NCBI GenBank assembly: GCA_050633625.1
Contig: JBOEGW010000004.1
Coordinates: forward strand, 186,001-250,000
Reading direction: 5' to 3'
Origin: JBOEGW01 sp050633625
Lineage (GTDB): Bacteria > Pseudomonadota > Alphaproteobacteria > Rhodobacterales > Rhodobacteraceae
DNA: 64,000 bases
Shown here: positions 16,957 to 28,933 of the stretch, one piece after another
Layout: the number at the start of each line of letters is the position of its first letter
Numbering within the stretch: the first letter of the stretch is position 1
Program-made: the position numbers and the translations under genes
The notes under the pieces: model-generated
Database searches by the model: none
Told to the model about the DNA's origin: nothing
Seen by the model: only the letters and a program-made list of their open reading frames with translations

Positions 16957-17145
16957 ATGCAAAAGATTTTTGAACGCTTCATTTCCGAGGAAGAAGGCAA
17001 CGCAGTGGTTGACTGGGTTGTACTGGTCGCGGGCGTAATGGTGTTGTCGCTTTCGGTGGTTTTGACACTGACTGGTGGCGTTGAAAACCTGTCTGACAAA
17101 ACGGTTGATCAGCTTGAGGAAATTGAAGATTTCGACCTGAGCTGA
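16957..17145 (+). CDS. small Flp-like pilin protein
   Basis: The start is the ATG at 16957, with AAGGAG 8 bases upstream; an earlier in-frame ATG has no such site. The 62-residue product has a charged leader with EEEGNAVVDW followed by a hydrophobic helix (VVLVAGVMVLSLSVVLTL), the layout of type IVb Flp/Fap pilins with a G-N cleavage point. Position +5 is Asp rather than the usual Glu. The acidic tail (VDQLEEIEDFDLS) is unusual. No tad genes lie within the window, so it is an orphan. Confidence 0.72.
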   Translation: MQKIFERFISEEEGNAVVDWVVLVAGVMVLSLSVVLTLTGGVENLSDKTVDQLEEIEDFDLS

Positions 17146-17172
17146 CGCTTATTGCCTCATGTCCAGAGAGAC

Positions 17173-17208
17173 AAAAAGGCGCGGAGGCAGAACGCCCCGC
17201 GCCTTTTT
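17173..17208. terminator. bidirectional rho-independent terminator
   Basis: A perfect 12-bp stem, AAAAAGGCGCGG (17173-17184) with its complement at 17197-17208 ending in TTTTT. It can end the pilin transcript and, on the other strand, the aspS transcript. Confidence 0.9.
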
Positions 17209-17227
17209 GTATGACGTATCGCCAGGG

Positions 17228-19081
17228 TCAGTCTGTTGTGTCGATGACCCGCAAGCTGAGTTCGCGAAGCTGTTCGTTGGTGGGGGCACTGGGCGCGCCC
17301 ATCATCAGGTCTTCGGCGCGCTGGTTCATTGGAAACATGATCACTTCGCGAATGTTGGCTTGGTCCGCCAGAAGCATCACGATCCGGTCAATCCCAGCGG
17401 CGCAGCCACCGTGGGGCGGTGCGCCAAATTTGAACGCCGTCGACAGGCCCGCGAAACGCTTCTCAACTTCAGATTTCTCGTAGCCCGCAAGCTCAAACGC
17501 TTTGAACATGAGGTCTGGTTTGTGGTTTCGGATGGCGCCCGAAATCAGCTCATACCCGTTACAGGCCAGATCGTATTGATAGCCGAGCACCTCAAGAGGA
17601 TCGCCACTGAGCGCTTCGATTCCACCCTGTGGCATCGAGAAGGGGTTGTGTGAGAAGTCGACTTTGCCGGTTTCCGGGTCTGCTTCATACATTGGAAAAT
17701 CGACGATCCAGGCGAAGGCAAAGCGGTTTGTGTCGGTCAGGCCAAGTTCGTCACCGATAGTGACGCGCGCACGGCCTGCCACGCTTTCAAAGGCGCTTGG
17801 TTTGCCGCCGAGGAAGAACGCCGCATCGCCAATGTTGAGGCCAAGTTGCTGGCGGATCGCTTCGGTGCGCTCAGGGCCAATGTTTTTGGCGAGCGGTCCA
17901 GCTGCTTCCATGCCGCCTTCGACTTCGCCCGATTTCAGCTTTGCTTGGGCTTCCTTCACCGGAATTCCAAGTTCTTGCGCGACGCTATCAGCGGTTTTTT
18001 CGCGCCAGAAAATGTAGCCCATGCCGGGCAGGCCTTCTTGCTGCGCGAAATTGTTCATCCGGTCGCAGAATTTACGGCTGCCGCCTGTTGGGGCCGGAAT
18101 GGCGCGGATTTCGGTGCCTTCGTTTTCCAGCAAGGAGGCGAAAATTGCGAAGCCAGACCCTGCGAAATGCTCAGACACAACTTGCATTTTGATAGGGTTG
18201 CGCAAGTCGGGCTTGTCGGTGCCGTACCATGCGGCGGCGTCTTTATAGCTGATTTGTTCCCAAGTCTGGTCAACCTTGCGCCCGCCGCCAAATTCTTCAA
18301 ACAAGCCGCGAATGACAGGCTCGATAGTGTCAAACACGTCTTGTTGCTCGACAAAGCTCATCTCAAGGTCGAGTTGGTAAAAATCGGTGGGCGAGCGATC
18401 CGCGCGGGGGTCTTCGTCGCGAAAACAGGGCGCGACTTGGAAATATTTGTCATAGCCCGACACCATAATGAGCTGTTTGAACAGCTGGGGCGCTTGGGGC
18501 AGGGCGTAGAATTGACCGGCATGTAGGCGCGATGGCACGAGGAAGTCGCGCGCGCCTTCGGGGGAGGACGCTGTAATGATTGGCGTTTGGTATTCGCGAA
18601 ATCCCTGATCCCACATCCGACGGCGCACAGAGGCAACAACGTCAGAGCGAAGGCGCATGTTGTCTTGCATCGCTTCACGGCGCAGATCGAGATAGCGATA
18701 TTTGAGGCGGGTTTCTTCTGGATACTCTTGATCGCCAAACACCATGAGCGGCAATTCCTCGGCGGCGCCGAGCACTTCGAGGTCGCGCACGAACACTTCG
18801 ATTTCGCCGGTCGGGATTTTGTCGTTCACAAGCTCTGCATCGCGCGCTTTGACCGATCCGTCGATGCGAATGCACCATTCCGAGCGCACTTTTTCCATCT
18901 GCGAAAAGACCGGGCTGTCAGGATCGCAAAGCACTTGGGTGATGCCATAATGGTCACGCAGGTCAATGAAGAGAATGCCGCCATGATCGCGGACGCGGTG
19001 AACCCAACCGGATAGGCGAACTGTATCGCCAACGTTGGCTTTGGTGAGATCGGCGCAAGTGTGGCTGCGAAAGGCGTGCAT
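17228..19081 (-). CDS. aspS: aspartyl-tRNA synthetase
   Basis: A 617-residue class II synthetase charging tRNA-Asp. It has the N-terminal anticodon-binding OB fold (VRLSGWVHRVRDHGGILFIDLRD, in part), motif 2 region (FRDEDPRADRSPTDFYQLD, in part), the bacterial GAD insert (about residues 300-420) and motif 3 (GCAAGIDRIVMLL). The C-terminal FPMNQRAEDLMMGAPS is typical of bacterial AspRS. Many alphaproteobacterial AspRS enzymes also mischarge tRNA-Asn for GatCAB; this cannot be decided here. It is divergent from cfa. Confidence 0.97.
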   Translation of the reverse strand: MHAFRSHTCADLTKANVGDTVRLSGWVHRVRDHGGILFIDLRDHYGITQVLCDPDSPVFSQMEKVRSEWCIRIDGSVKARDAELVNDKIPTGEIEVFVRDLEVLGAAEELPLMVFGDQEYPEETRLKYRYLDLRREAMQDNMRLRSDVVASVRRRMWDQGFREYQTPIITASSPEGARDFLVPSRLHAGQFYALPQAPQLFKQLIMVSGYDKYFQVAPCFRDEDPRADRSPTDFYQLDLEMSFVEQQDVFDTIEPVIRGLFEEFGGGRKVDQTWEQISYKDAAAWYGTDKPDLRNPIKMQVVSEHFAGSGFAIFASLLENEGTEIRAIPAPTGGSRKFCDRMNNFAQQEGLPGMGYIFWREKTADSVAQELGIPVKEAQAKLKSGEVEGGMEAAGPLAKNIGPERTEAIRQQLGLNIGDAAFFLGGKPSAFESVAGRARVTIGDELGLTDTNRFAFAWIVDFPMYEADPETGKVDFSHNPFSMPQGGIEALSGDPLEVLGYQYDLACNGYELISGAIRNHKPDLMFKAFELAGYEKSEVEKRFAGLSTAFKFGAPPHGGCAAGIDRIVMLLADQANIREVIMFPMNQRAEDLMMGAPSAPTNEQLRELSLRVIDTTD

Positions 19082-19224
19082 AATGGTTCCTCGGAACGTT
19101 TGTTTCGGGCCGATACACCGCGCGACGAGGTTAAAGTCAAGGTGAAGCGCTGCGTTTTACGTGTTTCGGGGCTGAGTTTTGCACAATCCAAATCGAACCA
19201 GTGCAATCTTTTTGCGCGAGCGAC

Positions 19225-19252
19225 TTGCATCAAATGCAACCATGGCTAGACT
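19225..19252 (+). promoter_or_regulatory. candidate cfa promoter with palindrome over the -35
   Basis: TTGCAT (19225-19230) and TAGACT (19247-19252) are separated by 16 bases, 31 bases upstream of the cfa ATG. The -35 element is one arm of the perfect inverted repeat TTGCATCAAATGCAA (19225-19239), a plausible operator. Confidence 0.5.
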
Positions 19253-19282
19253 CGCTTGAAGCATAACGTGAAGGGGTAGCAG

Positions 19283-20569
19283 ATGTTGCAAGCGGCTTTG
19301 GAACGGACGATTAACGGCGTCATTGTGGAGGGAGACCTCAAGATTTCATGGCCCAATGGCAAGATTACGCGCCATGGCAATGGTCGTGGTTTGGCGGCGC
19401 ATTTGGTGATTTCGGACGCTGGGCTGATTCCCCGCATGTTACGCAACCCTGAGTTGACCCTTGGGGAAGGCTACATGGAAGGCGGTCTGCGCATTGAGGA
19501 CGATGATCTGCACAGTTTCTTGCGGCTTGTTGCGCGCAATGCCCGCAAATTTGGCGCAGGGCGGTTTTCGGCGGCGGCGGCGGGTGCCCGCACCGCCTTA
19601 AGGCGAATTGCGCAACACAACCCAATCCATATCGCCAAGCGTAATGTCGAAGTTCACTACGACCTCTCAACCGATTTGTATGAGCTGTTTCTGGACCCGG
19701 CGATGCAATACACCTGCGGATATTACAAAAAACCGGGGATGAGTCTGGCAGAGGCGCAACAGGCCAAGATGCGTCATATCGGTGAAAAGCTGATGATTGA
19801 GCCTGACATGCGGGTGATGGATATTGGCTGTGGGTGGGGTGGTTTGTCGATTGCTTTGGCGCGGGATTTTGGCGCGCGAGTGACCGGGGTGTCGCTGTCC
19901 AAAGTGCAGCTTGCTTATGCGCGCGAAAAGGCGGAGGCAGCAGGGGTTGCGGACCGGATAGATTTCCGGCTGGTTGATTACCGCGATGTGGATGAGTTGT
20001 TTGATCGCATTGTTGTTGTCGGCATGATGGAACACGTCGGTCAGCCGCAATATGCGCAGTTCATACAGCAACTCGAAAAAAACCTCAGCCCAAATGGGAT
20101 TTCGCTAGTGCATACGATCGGGCGCACAACGCCGCCCGGCCAAACCTCCCCATTCATTAACAAATACATCTTCCCCGGAGGGTATGCCCCTGCTATGTCG
20201 GAAGTCATGGCAGAGGTCGAAAAAACGTCCCTTATGCCGATGGATATTGAGGTTTGGCGCACCCATTACGCGCAGACATTGATCCATTGGCAGGAGAAGT
20301 TTGAGGCTAATGTCGACGCAGTGCGCGCGCTTTATGACGACAAGTTCGTGCGCATGTGGCGGTATTATTTGGTGGCCTCTGAAATGAGCTTTAGTGAGCT
20401 TGGACTGGTGATCTTCCAGTTCCAGATGGCGCATCAAGAGGCGGCGGTGCCGGTCACGCGGGAGTATTTGTACGGTGGGTCTACGGCGGGAAATCGCCCT
20501 CAGTTGGTTGATGATGGCGGTTTGGAGCCTGCTGTTGCTGCGCAGCTATTGGAACGTGTGGGCACTTGA
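19283..20569 (+). CDS. cfa: cyclopropane-fatty-acyl-phospholipid synthase
   Basis: A 428-residue SAM-dependent enzyme that adds a methylene bridge to unsaturated acyl chains of membrane phospholipids. It has an N-terminal lipid-interaction region (residues 1-110), then VHYDLSTDLYELFLDP, MQYTCGYYKKP, the SAM loop VMDIGCGWGG (about residues 174-183), GMMEHVG with the active-site Glu-His, and FINKYIFPGG. All Cfa landmarks are present. The 3' end overlaps the start of the GT87 gene by about 59 bases. Confidence 0.94.
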   Translation: MLQAALERTINGVIVEGDLKISWPNGKITRHGNGRGLAAHLVISDAGLIPRMLRNPELTLGEGYMEGGLRIEDDDLHSFLRLVARNARKFGAGRFSAAAAGARTALRRIAQHNPIHIAKRNVEVHYDLSTDLYELFLDPAMQYTCGYYKKPGMSLAEAQQAKMRHIGEKLMIEPDMRVMDIGCGWGGLSIALARDFGARVTGVSLSKVQLAYAREKAEAAGVADRIDFRLVDYRDVDELFDRIVVVGMMEHVGQPQYAQFIQQLEKNLSPNGISLVHTIGRTTPPGQTSPFINKYIFPGGYAPAMSEVMAEVEKTSLMPMDIEVWRTHYAQTLIHWQEKFEANVDAVRALYDDKFVRMWRYYLVASEMSFSELGLVIFQFQMAHQEAAVPVTREYLYGGSTAGNRPQLVDDGGLEPAVAAQLLERVGT

Positions 20570-21729
20570 TTTAACGGCGCTGTATTTTGCAGGACACTTC
20601 TACGCTCAAGGGGCATTTGATCTGATATATCTGCCGGGGGGCGGATGTGTTTTTGTCCGACCCGCCCAAGGCCTATCTTGAGTTTGGATTGGCGCAGGAC
20701 GGCGCGCGTGGGGATCGGATAACACCGTATTTATATCCGCCACTTTGGGCGGCGTTGATGGCGCCGGTAACCAAAATCCTGTCAATCGGTGCGTTTTTCA
20801 AACTCTGGCTGATCATAAATCTGGCCTCCTCGGTCTTTATGATATGGCTTGGCTGGCTTTGGATTGGCCGCGGCATCTCTCCGGTGATTTGGGTGGGTCT
20901 GGCGTTGGCGCTTTTGACTGTGACTGTGATTGGACAAATGGGGTTTGCCTATGGGCAGCCGCAGGTTTTGGTGAATTGCCTGATTGTCGGCGCGTTTTTT
21001 GCGGTGAGCCGGGCACATAATGTGGGCGGCGGGGCGTTGCTGGGGCTGGCGGCAGCGATCAAGCTTGCGCCAATCGCCTTGGCTGTTGTCTTGCTGATGG
21101 AACGGCGTTGGGTCGCGCTTGGGGCCTGTCTGGGCGTGTTTGGCGCATTGGCTGGGCTATCGGTTTTGGTGACGGGTTGGCCGCTTCATGCAGCGCTCTT
21201 GGACAAGCTGTCAGAGATTGATGCGCATATCATGGTCGCGCGGATTACCACGAGTTTGGAATTGGTTCTGGCGCAAATCGGCGGTTTGATCCATGGCGCT
21301 CCAATTGGCGTGGAGGGCGCTGCACATATGACCCCGCAGCCGGAGTGGATCGGGCCTGTTGTGCGCTGTGTCCTGGTGGCAGGGATCATCGCGAGCTGGG
21401 CGTGGACGCGCAAGGCGCAGGACGATTTGCGGATTTGGCTGCGCTTGATGGCGGTCTATCTTGTCGTTCTGGTCTGTGGGCCATTGGCTTGGGTTCATGC
21501 CTTGGGATTGCCGCTAGTTTTGTTGCCGGGAATGCTGCGCATACTGCCGATGCGCGGCGCGGTGGCTGTCCTAGGCGGGGCGGCCATTGGCTTCTCGATG
21601 CCACTGTTTTTCTGGGTTGCAGAGAATCCCGCGTTTGAGACCGCGCAGATTTGGGCCAACCTTATCCTGACACTAGGCCTGTTTGCGGTTTTGCTGGGCG
21701 CGGCGCGCGGGGCGTTGGTGACGAAATAA
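20511..21729 (+). pseudogene. GT87/DUF2029 membrane glycosyltransferase, frameshifted in a G run
   Basis: Two overlapping frames together give one GT87-like polyprenyl-phosphate-dependent glycosyltransferase. The 5' frame (ATG at 20511) reads WALDLTALYFAGHFYAQGAF then DLIYLPG and enters a six-G run at 20636-20641. The 3' frame continues ADVFLSDPPKAYLEFG and carries eight or more membrane segments to 21729. Removing one G joins them into a continuous family-like sequence of about 405 residues. The 3' frame alone could start at a GTG at 20647 but would lack the first membrane segment. The cause could be a sequencing error, a recent mutation or a slippage switch. Confidence 0.75.
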
Positions 21730-21742
21730 CCGCCAAAACCCC

Positions 21743-21770
21743 TTGCACCCGATGGTCCCATGTCTATAAC
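21743..21770 (+). promoter_or_regulatory. candidate carB promoter
   Basis: TTGCAC (21743-21748), 16 bases, TATAAC (21765-21770), giving a leader of about 77 bases before the carB ATG. A good match to sigma70-type sites. Confidence 0.6.
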
Positions 21771-21853
21771 CCACGACAATTTGCACGCGGGCGAGAATCC
21801 TGTGGCAAAGGTGCTGCGACATAGAAACCTGATCCAAATCCAAGGGTGATGAG

Positions 21854-25120
<3,267 letters not shown>

Positions 25121-25140
25121 TCCCGCGACACATCTGAGGA

Positions 25141-25171
25141 AAGCGGCGCTCTTGTTTGAGCGCCGTTTTTT
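25141..25171 (+). terminator. carB rho-independent terminator
   Basis: Perfect 8-bp stem CGGCGCTC (25144-25151)/GAGCGCCG (25158-25165) with a 6-base loop, followed by six T. Confidence 0.92.
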
Positions 25172-25441
25172 GATTTCGAGTGCGTAAATTCGCTTCATTC
25201 CGGTTTGGAAGACTTGGCCTCGAAATCTACAAGACCTATTGGCAAGGAGACGGGTGGCAACACAGAGGTGCTTTGATGCCGCGCGCGTTCGCTTTGCTGT
25301 CATGTCGGAAATTCTCGCGCGATGAGGCAGGTTTCATTCACAGGCAATTGCGACAAACTGGCGCCGATGACCCGGCGCCATTCAAACGCGCTGCCCCGCA
25401 GAACAAATGATCTTGGTTCAAAGTGGCGCGCTGGCTCAGCG
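25172..25441. other. intergenic region after carB, no gene seen
   Basis: The plus-strand frame at 25180-25410 has no ribosome site and an irregular composition, so I do not call it. The only structure seen is a perfect 8-bp inverted repeat, TGGCGCCG (25359-25366) and CGGCGCCA (25373-25380), about 60 bases past the sulfotransferase stop. It may be part of a 3' end on the minus strand, but no T-run follows. Confidence 0.5.
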
Positions 25442-26527
25442 TTATTTTAGGCGTTCACGAAGCTGCTGCCTGACGGTCTTGTCCTGGCTCAAACCATCGT
25501 CGAGTATCGTATCCAAAATGAACTCAATATCAGCCAGACGTTTGTTTTGCCGATTGATCAAGGCCTGCTGTTGTTTGCAGATGATCGCGAAGTAAGTCGC
25601 GGCGTCCTCGCTACCTGTCTCATAGGCAATTACATTGCGGGTTTTGGTGTCGGGGAAAAGCTCCTCTCGGCCAAAAAGCCGTTGTGCAAGTCTTGTGTTG
25701 CGCGCTTGGTATTCCTCCAAAATCCCTTCGCGCTGCGCATTCGAATAGAAGGCAGCGTTTTTTGGGGCAAGCTCAGGGAGCTTATATCGCTTAATAAGCC
25801 CCTCGAATTCTTGGGGCATTACGGGGCGCGAAAATCCGCTCGCGTAGACCCCGATAAAATAGCTTTGCGAGACGCCAAGTGAGGGGTTTACCTCGTCATA
25901 ATCGTCAAAACGGTCCTCATAACTCATTCCATAGGTCTTACAGAAATAGTCTACGATACCGCGCCCCGCGCGCGCTTCATCGTAAGGCACAAGCGTGACG
26001 GCCTCCTCGCCAAACACGGACCAACTTTGAAACAGTGCTTCGTAATCCATTGTCTTTTCGACGGTGGTTTTGAACTCCATCGGGCTGAGTATGCGCGCGC
26101 TGCGGTTCAGTTTGTGCCTGAGCGCCCATTGCCGATAAGCGCTTTCAATCCAATCGTCTTGGCGGCGGACAACCATGATCACTTTGACATCTGAAATGAT
26201 TTTGGAGTCTTTAAGCAGGGCGTGGATTTTGGGCGCGATTTCGCCGCGCGAAAACCCCATGCTAAGGGATTCATTCGACCAGATCAGCTCATCAACGCCG
26301 GTCATCTTCCCGGCGGCTTGTTCGATCGTGCGAATGGCCTGTTCGAGGTCGGCGTCATTGTTGACTTGGCCTTGGTTCTTTAGGTGAAACGCTTCGCCAA
26401 GGCGCAGAAGATTGATCCCCGTATAGGCCAAGCTGTGCTTTTTCAGGAATGTGCCTTCGTGTTCCAAGAAGGCTTGCAGGGAGGAGGTCCCCGTTTTGCC
26501 CAGTCCAATATGCAAAGTAAGTCGCAT
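25442..26527 (-). CDS. sulfotransferase-like P-loop protein
   Basis: The start was set at the ATG at 26527 (MRLTLHIGLGK); the 20 residues before it in the open frame are not protein-like. The 361-residue product opens with LHIGLGKTGTSSLQ, the 5'-phosphosulfate loop of PAPS-dependent sulfotransferases, and has VIMVVRRQDDWIESAYRQW (3'-phosphate-binding Arg/Ser) near residue 140. The acceptor is unknown, probably a surface glycan or lipid. The C-terminal 60 residues are helical and charged. It lies 41 bases downstream of rimO on the same strand. Confidence 0.82.
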   Translation of the reverse strand: MRLTLHIGLGKTGTSSLQAFLEHEGTFLKKHSLAYTGINLLRLGEAFHLKNQGQVNNDADLEQAIRTIEQAAGKMTGVDELIWSNESLSMGFSRGEIAPKIHALLKDSKIISDVKVIMVVRRQDDWIESAYRQWALRHKLNRSARILSPMEFKTTVEKTMDYEALFQSWSVFGEEAVTLVPYDEARAGRGIVDYFCKTYGMSYEDRFDDYDEVNPSLGVSQSYFIGVYASGFSRPVMPQEFEGLIKRYKLPELAPKNAAFYSNAQREGILEEYQARNTRLAQRLFGREELFPDTKTRNVIAYETGSEDAATYFAIICKQQQALINRQNKRLADIEFILDTILDDGLSQDKTVRQQLRERLK

Positions 26528-26568
26528 TACGTGTCTCTCGTTTAATGCTCTCGCGGCGTAGGGCCTGT

Positions 26569-27936
26569 TTAAACCAAGCGCCCCCAAAGGTCGTATTCGC
26601 CCGCTTCATCCACCTCAACCGTGACGATATCACCGGGCTTTAGCGCGCTATGACCTTCGTCGATAAACAAGTTGCCATCAATTTCCGGGGCATCTGCTTT
26701 GGTGCGGCAAGTGGCTGCGTCTTCTTCCACCTCATCGACAATCACCTCCAAGCGCTGCCCGACTTTGGCGGCGAGTTTCGCTTCAGAAATCGCCTGCGCG
26801 CGTTCCATGAACCGATTCCAGCGGTCTTGTTTGACCTCTGGTGGTACGTGATCGGGCAGGGCGTTTGAGCGCGCGCCATCGACGTCCTCGTATTGAAAAC
26901 ATCCAACCCGATCAAGTTGCGCCTCATCGAGCCAATCGAGAAAATACTCAAACTCAGCTTCCGTTTCGCCCGGATAACCAACGATGAAGGTAGAGCGCAA
27001 AGTGATGTCGGGGCAGATTTCGCGCCAGGCGGCGATCTCGTCAAGGACTCTAGCTGAGGCGGCAGGGCGAGCCATACGTTTAAGAACGTCAGGGTGACCA
27101 TGCTGGAATGGAATATCGAGATACGGCAGGATCAGCCCCTCGGCCATCAAGGGGATCAAATCGCGCACATGGGGATAGGGGTAGACATAATGCAGCCGCA
27201 CCCATGCGCCCAATTGCCCGAGGTCACGGGCCAAGTCGGTGATGTGGGCGCGATGCTCTCGCTCAGTTGCATATTTGAGGTCGAGACCATAAGCCGAGGT
27301 GTCTTGCGAGATCACCAACAGCTCCTTGACGCCCGCCTCTACAAGTTTCTCCGATTCGCGCACAACTGCATGGGCCGGGCGCGAGGCCAGCTTGCCGCGC
27401 ATGTCCGGAATAATGCAGAATTTGCAGGCATGATTGCAGCCTTCGGAAATCTTGAGATAGCTGTAGTGCCGCGGTGTAAGGGACACGCCCGACGCTGGCA
27501 AAAGATCGACAAAGGGATCAGGAGCAGGCGGCACCGCATGATGTACAGCGTCCAATACCTGCTCATACTGATGCGGGCCAGTCACCGCCAACACGCTGGG
27601 ATGAACCCCCGTAATATACTCAGGGTCCGCGCCCAAACAGCCAGTCACCAAGACCTTGCCATTTTCACTCAGCGCTTCGCCAATCGCCTCAAGGCTCTCG
27701 GCCTTGGCGCTATCAAGGAACCCGCATGTGTTGACAATCACCGCGTCCGCCCCCGCGTAATCGGGCGAAATCGCGTAACCTTCGGCACGCAACCGCGTCA
27801 AAATCCGCTCGCTGTCAACGAGTGCCTTTGGGCACCCAAGGCTGACCATACCGATTTTCGGCTGACCCGGACGTGACACCTCGCGAAGCGCTGCACGGGC
27901 CTGATCGGGCCGCAAGTCGGGGGGATTTGTGCTCAT
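26569..27936 (-). CDS. rimO: ribosomal protein S12 methylthiotransferase
   Basis: The start is the ATG at 27936 (MSTNPPDLRP), with AAGGGG upstream. The 455-residue radical-SAM enzyme adds a methylthio group to an aspartate of ribosomal protein S12. The N-terminal UPF0004 domain carries cluster cysteines C35, C71 and C100 (SLGCPKALVDSE, NTCGFLDSA, VTGCLG). The radical-SAM cluster is C167-x3-C171-x2-C174 (GCNHACKFC). A C-terminal TRAM domain starts near residue 390. SLGCPKALVDSE distinguishes RimO from the tRNA enzyme MiaB. Confidence 0.96.
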   Translation of the reverse strand: MSTNPPDLRPDQARAALREVSRPGQPKIGMVSLGCPKALVDSERILTRLRAEGYAISPDYAGADAVIVNTCGFLDSAKAESLEAIGEALSENGKVLVTGCLGADPEYITGVHPSVLAVTGPHQYEQVLDAVHHAVPPAPDPFVDLLPASGVSLTPRHYSYLKISEGCNHACKFCIIPDMRGKLASRPAHAVVRESEKLVEAGVKELLVISQDTSAYGLDLKYATEREHRAHITDLARDLGQLGAWVRLHYVYPYPHVRDLIPLMAEGLILPYLDIPFQHGHPDVLKRMARPAASARVLDEIAAWREICPDITLRSTFIVGYPGETEAEFEYFLDWLDEAQLDRVGCFQYEDVDGARSNALPDHVPPEVKQDRWNRFMERAQAISEAKLAAKVGQRLEVIVDEVEEDAATCRTKADAPEIDGNLFIDEGHSALKPGDIVTVEVDEAGEYDLWGRLV

Positions 27937-27950
27937 GGCCGGGCCCCTTT

Positions 27951-28000
27951 TCTTTGGTTTCAAAATACCTCGGGGGTATGGGGGCAGCGCCCCCATGACG
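27951..28000 (+). repeat. extragenic repeat element, copy A (type I)
   Basis: TCTTTGGTTTCAAAATACCT followed by CGGGGGT and the stem ATGGGGGC-AGC-GCCCCCAT (27978-27996). It lies between gcrA and rimO, opposite in strand to both. See copies at 31081, 42854, 49906 and 57972. Confidence 0.8.
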
Positions 28001-28011
28001 ATTGCGGCGGC

Positions 28012-28605
28012 TTAGCGCTTGCGATCGCGGCGCGAGGACATCGGCTGGAACGCCACGCTAACATGCGCTTCGCAATAAGGCTTGCCCGCTTGCACACCAA
28101 GCCCACAGAACCAAAAATCCTCGGTTGCCGGGTCGCCAATCGGCCATTTGCAGGTCTTCTCGGTGAGTTCCATCAAAGACAGGCGTTTCGCGCCTTTTTC
28201 GACCTCGTTCACCTTCGCAAGCGCCTCAGGGCTGATCTCATTTGCGGACGGCTGTGGCGGCAAAGGCTGGCCAGCCGGAATGATCTGTTTGCGCGAAGAA
28301 ATCGGTTTTGGCACGGGCGCAGGTTCGGCCGATTTGGTTTCGGGCGCGGGGCGGCCCGATTTGGTCGGCGGCGCCTTTTTGGGCGGCGCTGGCTTCTTGG
28401 CCGGGGCGGCCTTTGCCTTGTCCTTGGCCGGTGCTTTGGAGGTGGATGCGCCACCGCCAGCCCGATTGGACAAGCCCAAACGGTGCACTTTGCCGATCAC
28501 GGCGTTGCGGGTCACACCACCAAGTTCCTTGGCGATTTGCGAAGCCGATTGGCCTTCGCCCCACATCTTTTTCAGGATATCAACCCGTTCATCGGTCCAG
28601 GACAT
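28012..28605 (-). CDS. gcrA: GcrA cell-cycle regulator
   Basis: The start was chosen at the ATG at 28605 (MSWTDERVDILKKMW), the invariant GcrA beginning, with AAGGAAAA upstream. The 197-residue product has an N-terminal DNA-binding helix-turn-helix (residues 1-45: GQSASQIAKELGGVTRNAVI), a Lys/Ala/Pro-rich linker (about 50-110) and a C-terminal sigma70-binding module with CKWPIGDP...FCG...YCEAH. In Caulobacter GcrA activates promoters with CcrM-methylated GANTC sites. Its presence implies a CcrM methylation cycle in this organism; ccrM is not in the window. Confidence 0.95.
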   Translation of the reverse strand: MSWTDERVDILKKMWGEGQSASQIAKELGGVTRNAVIGKVHRLGLSNRAGGGASTSKAPAKDKAKAAPAKKPAPPKKAPPTKSGRPAPETKSAEPAPVPKPISSRKQIIPAGQPLPPQPSANEISPEALAKVNEVEKGAKRLSLMELTEKTCKWPIGDPATEDFWFCGLGVQAGKPYCEAHVSVAFQPMSSRRDRKR

Positions 28606-28775
28606 GTGTTTTCCTTCATTCCCACCGGGCGCTTGGAAGGCCACGGATAGGGTTTCACGTCAGTCGCCCATATTAGTCATAGGCGGGCCGGATACAAGGT
28701 GGGGGCGGTTAATTCCAGCAAAAACCACGTTAAAATCCGTAGACAATTGCCCGGATCTTGCCTAAGAGCGACGCC

Positions 28776-28820
28776 ATGAGCAAACGGACCCTACATAATC
28801 GAGACCGACGTCGCAGCTAA
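28776..28820 (+). CDS. candidate arginine-rich leader peptide of argDF
   Basis: A 15-codon ORF, ATG at 28776 to TAA at 28820, encoding MSKRTLHNRDRRRS. Five of 14 residues are Arg, four of them in the last seven codons (CGA, GAC, CGA, CGT, CGC). AAGAG lies 7 bases upstream of the ATG. It is 126 bases before argD, the first gene of an arginine-biosynthesis pair, and a hairpin with a T-rich tail lies between. Position and composition suggest ribosome-stalling control by arginyl-tRNA supply. This is my inference; I know of no described leader of this kind for argDF in this group. Chance occurrence is the alternative. Confidence 0.5.
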   Translation: MSKRTLHNRDRRRS

Positions 28821-28891
28821 GGGCTGTGACCTTTTCGCCGTTTGCCCGCGCCACTCCGCGCGACCCATTCCCAGAATATTGACAACGCCAT

Positions 28892-28933
28892 GCCTCTGAG
28901 GCACCCACCAAAAGCACCTTGAGGCTTCTTTTT
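28892..28933 (+). terminator. possible attenuator terminator upstream of argD
   Basis: GCCTC (28892-28896) pairs with GAGGC (28921-28925), extended inside by AGG (28899-28901) and CCT (28917-28919), then TTCTTTTT (28926-28933). It is a modest stem. The left arm can also pair locally as GCC-TCTGA-GGC (28892-28902), a competing fold. The T-run abuts the argD ribosome site AAAGGA. Confidence 0.42.

Noticed and set aside
21811..21849. Short GTG-initiated frame with two Arg codons just before carB, a possible second leader peptide
   Set aside because: Only two Arg in 12 residues, no ribosome site, no terminator hairpin after it. Not enough to call.
25180..25410. 76-codon plus-strand frame after carB
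   Set aside because: It overlaps the region just past the carB terminator, has no ribosome site and no protein-like pattern.
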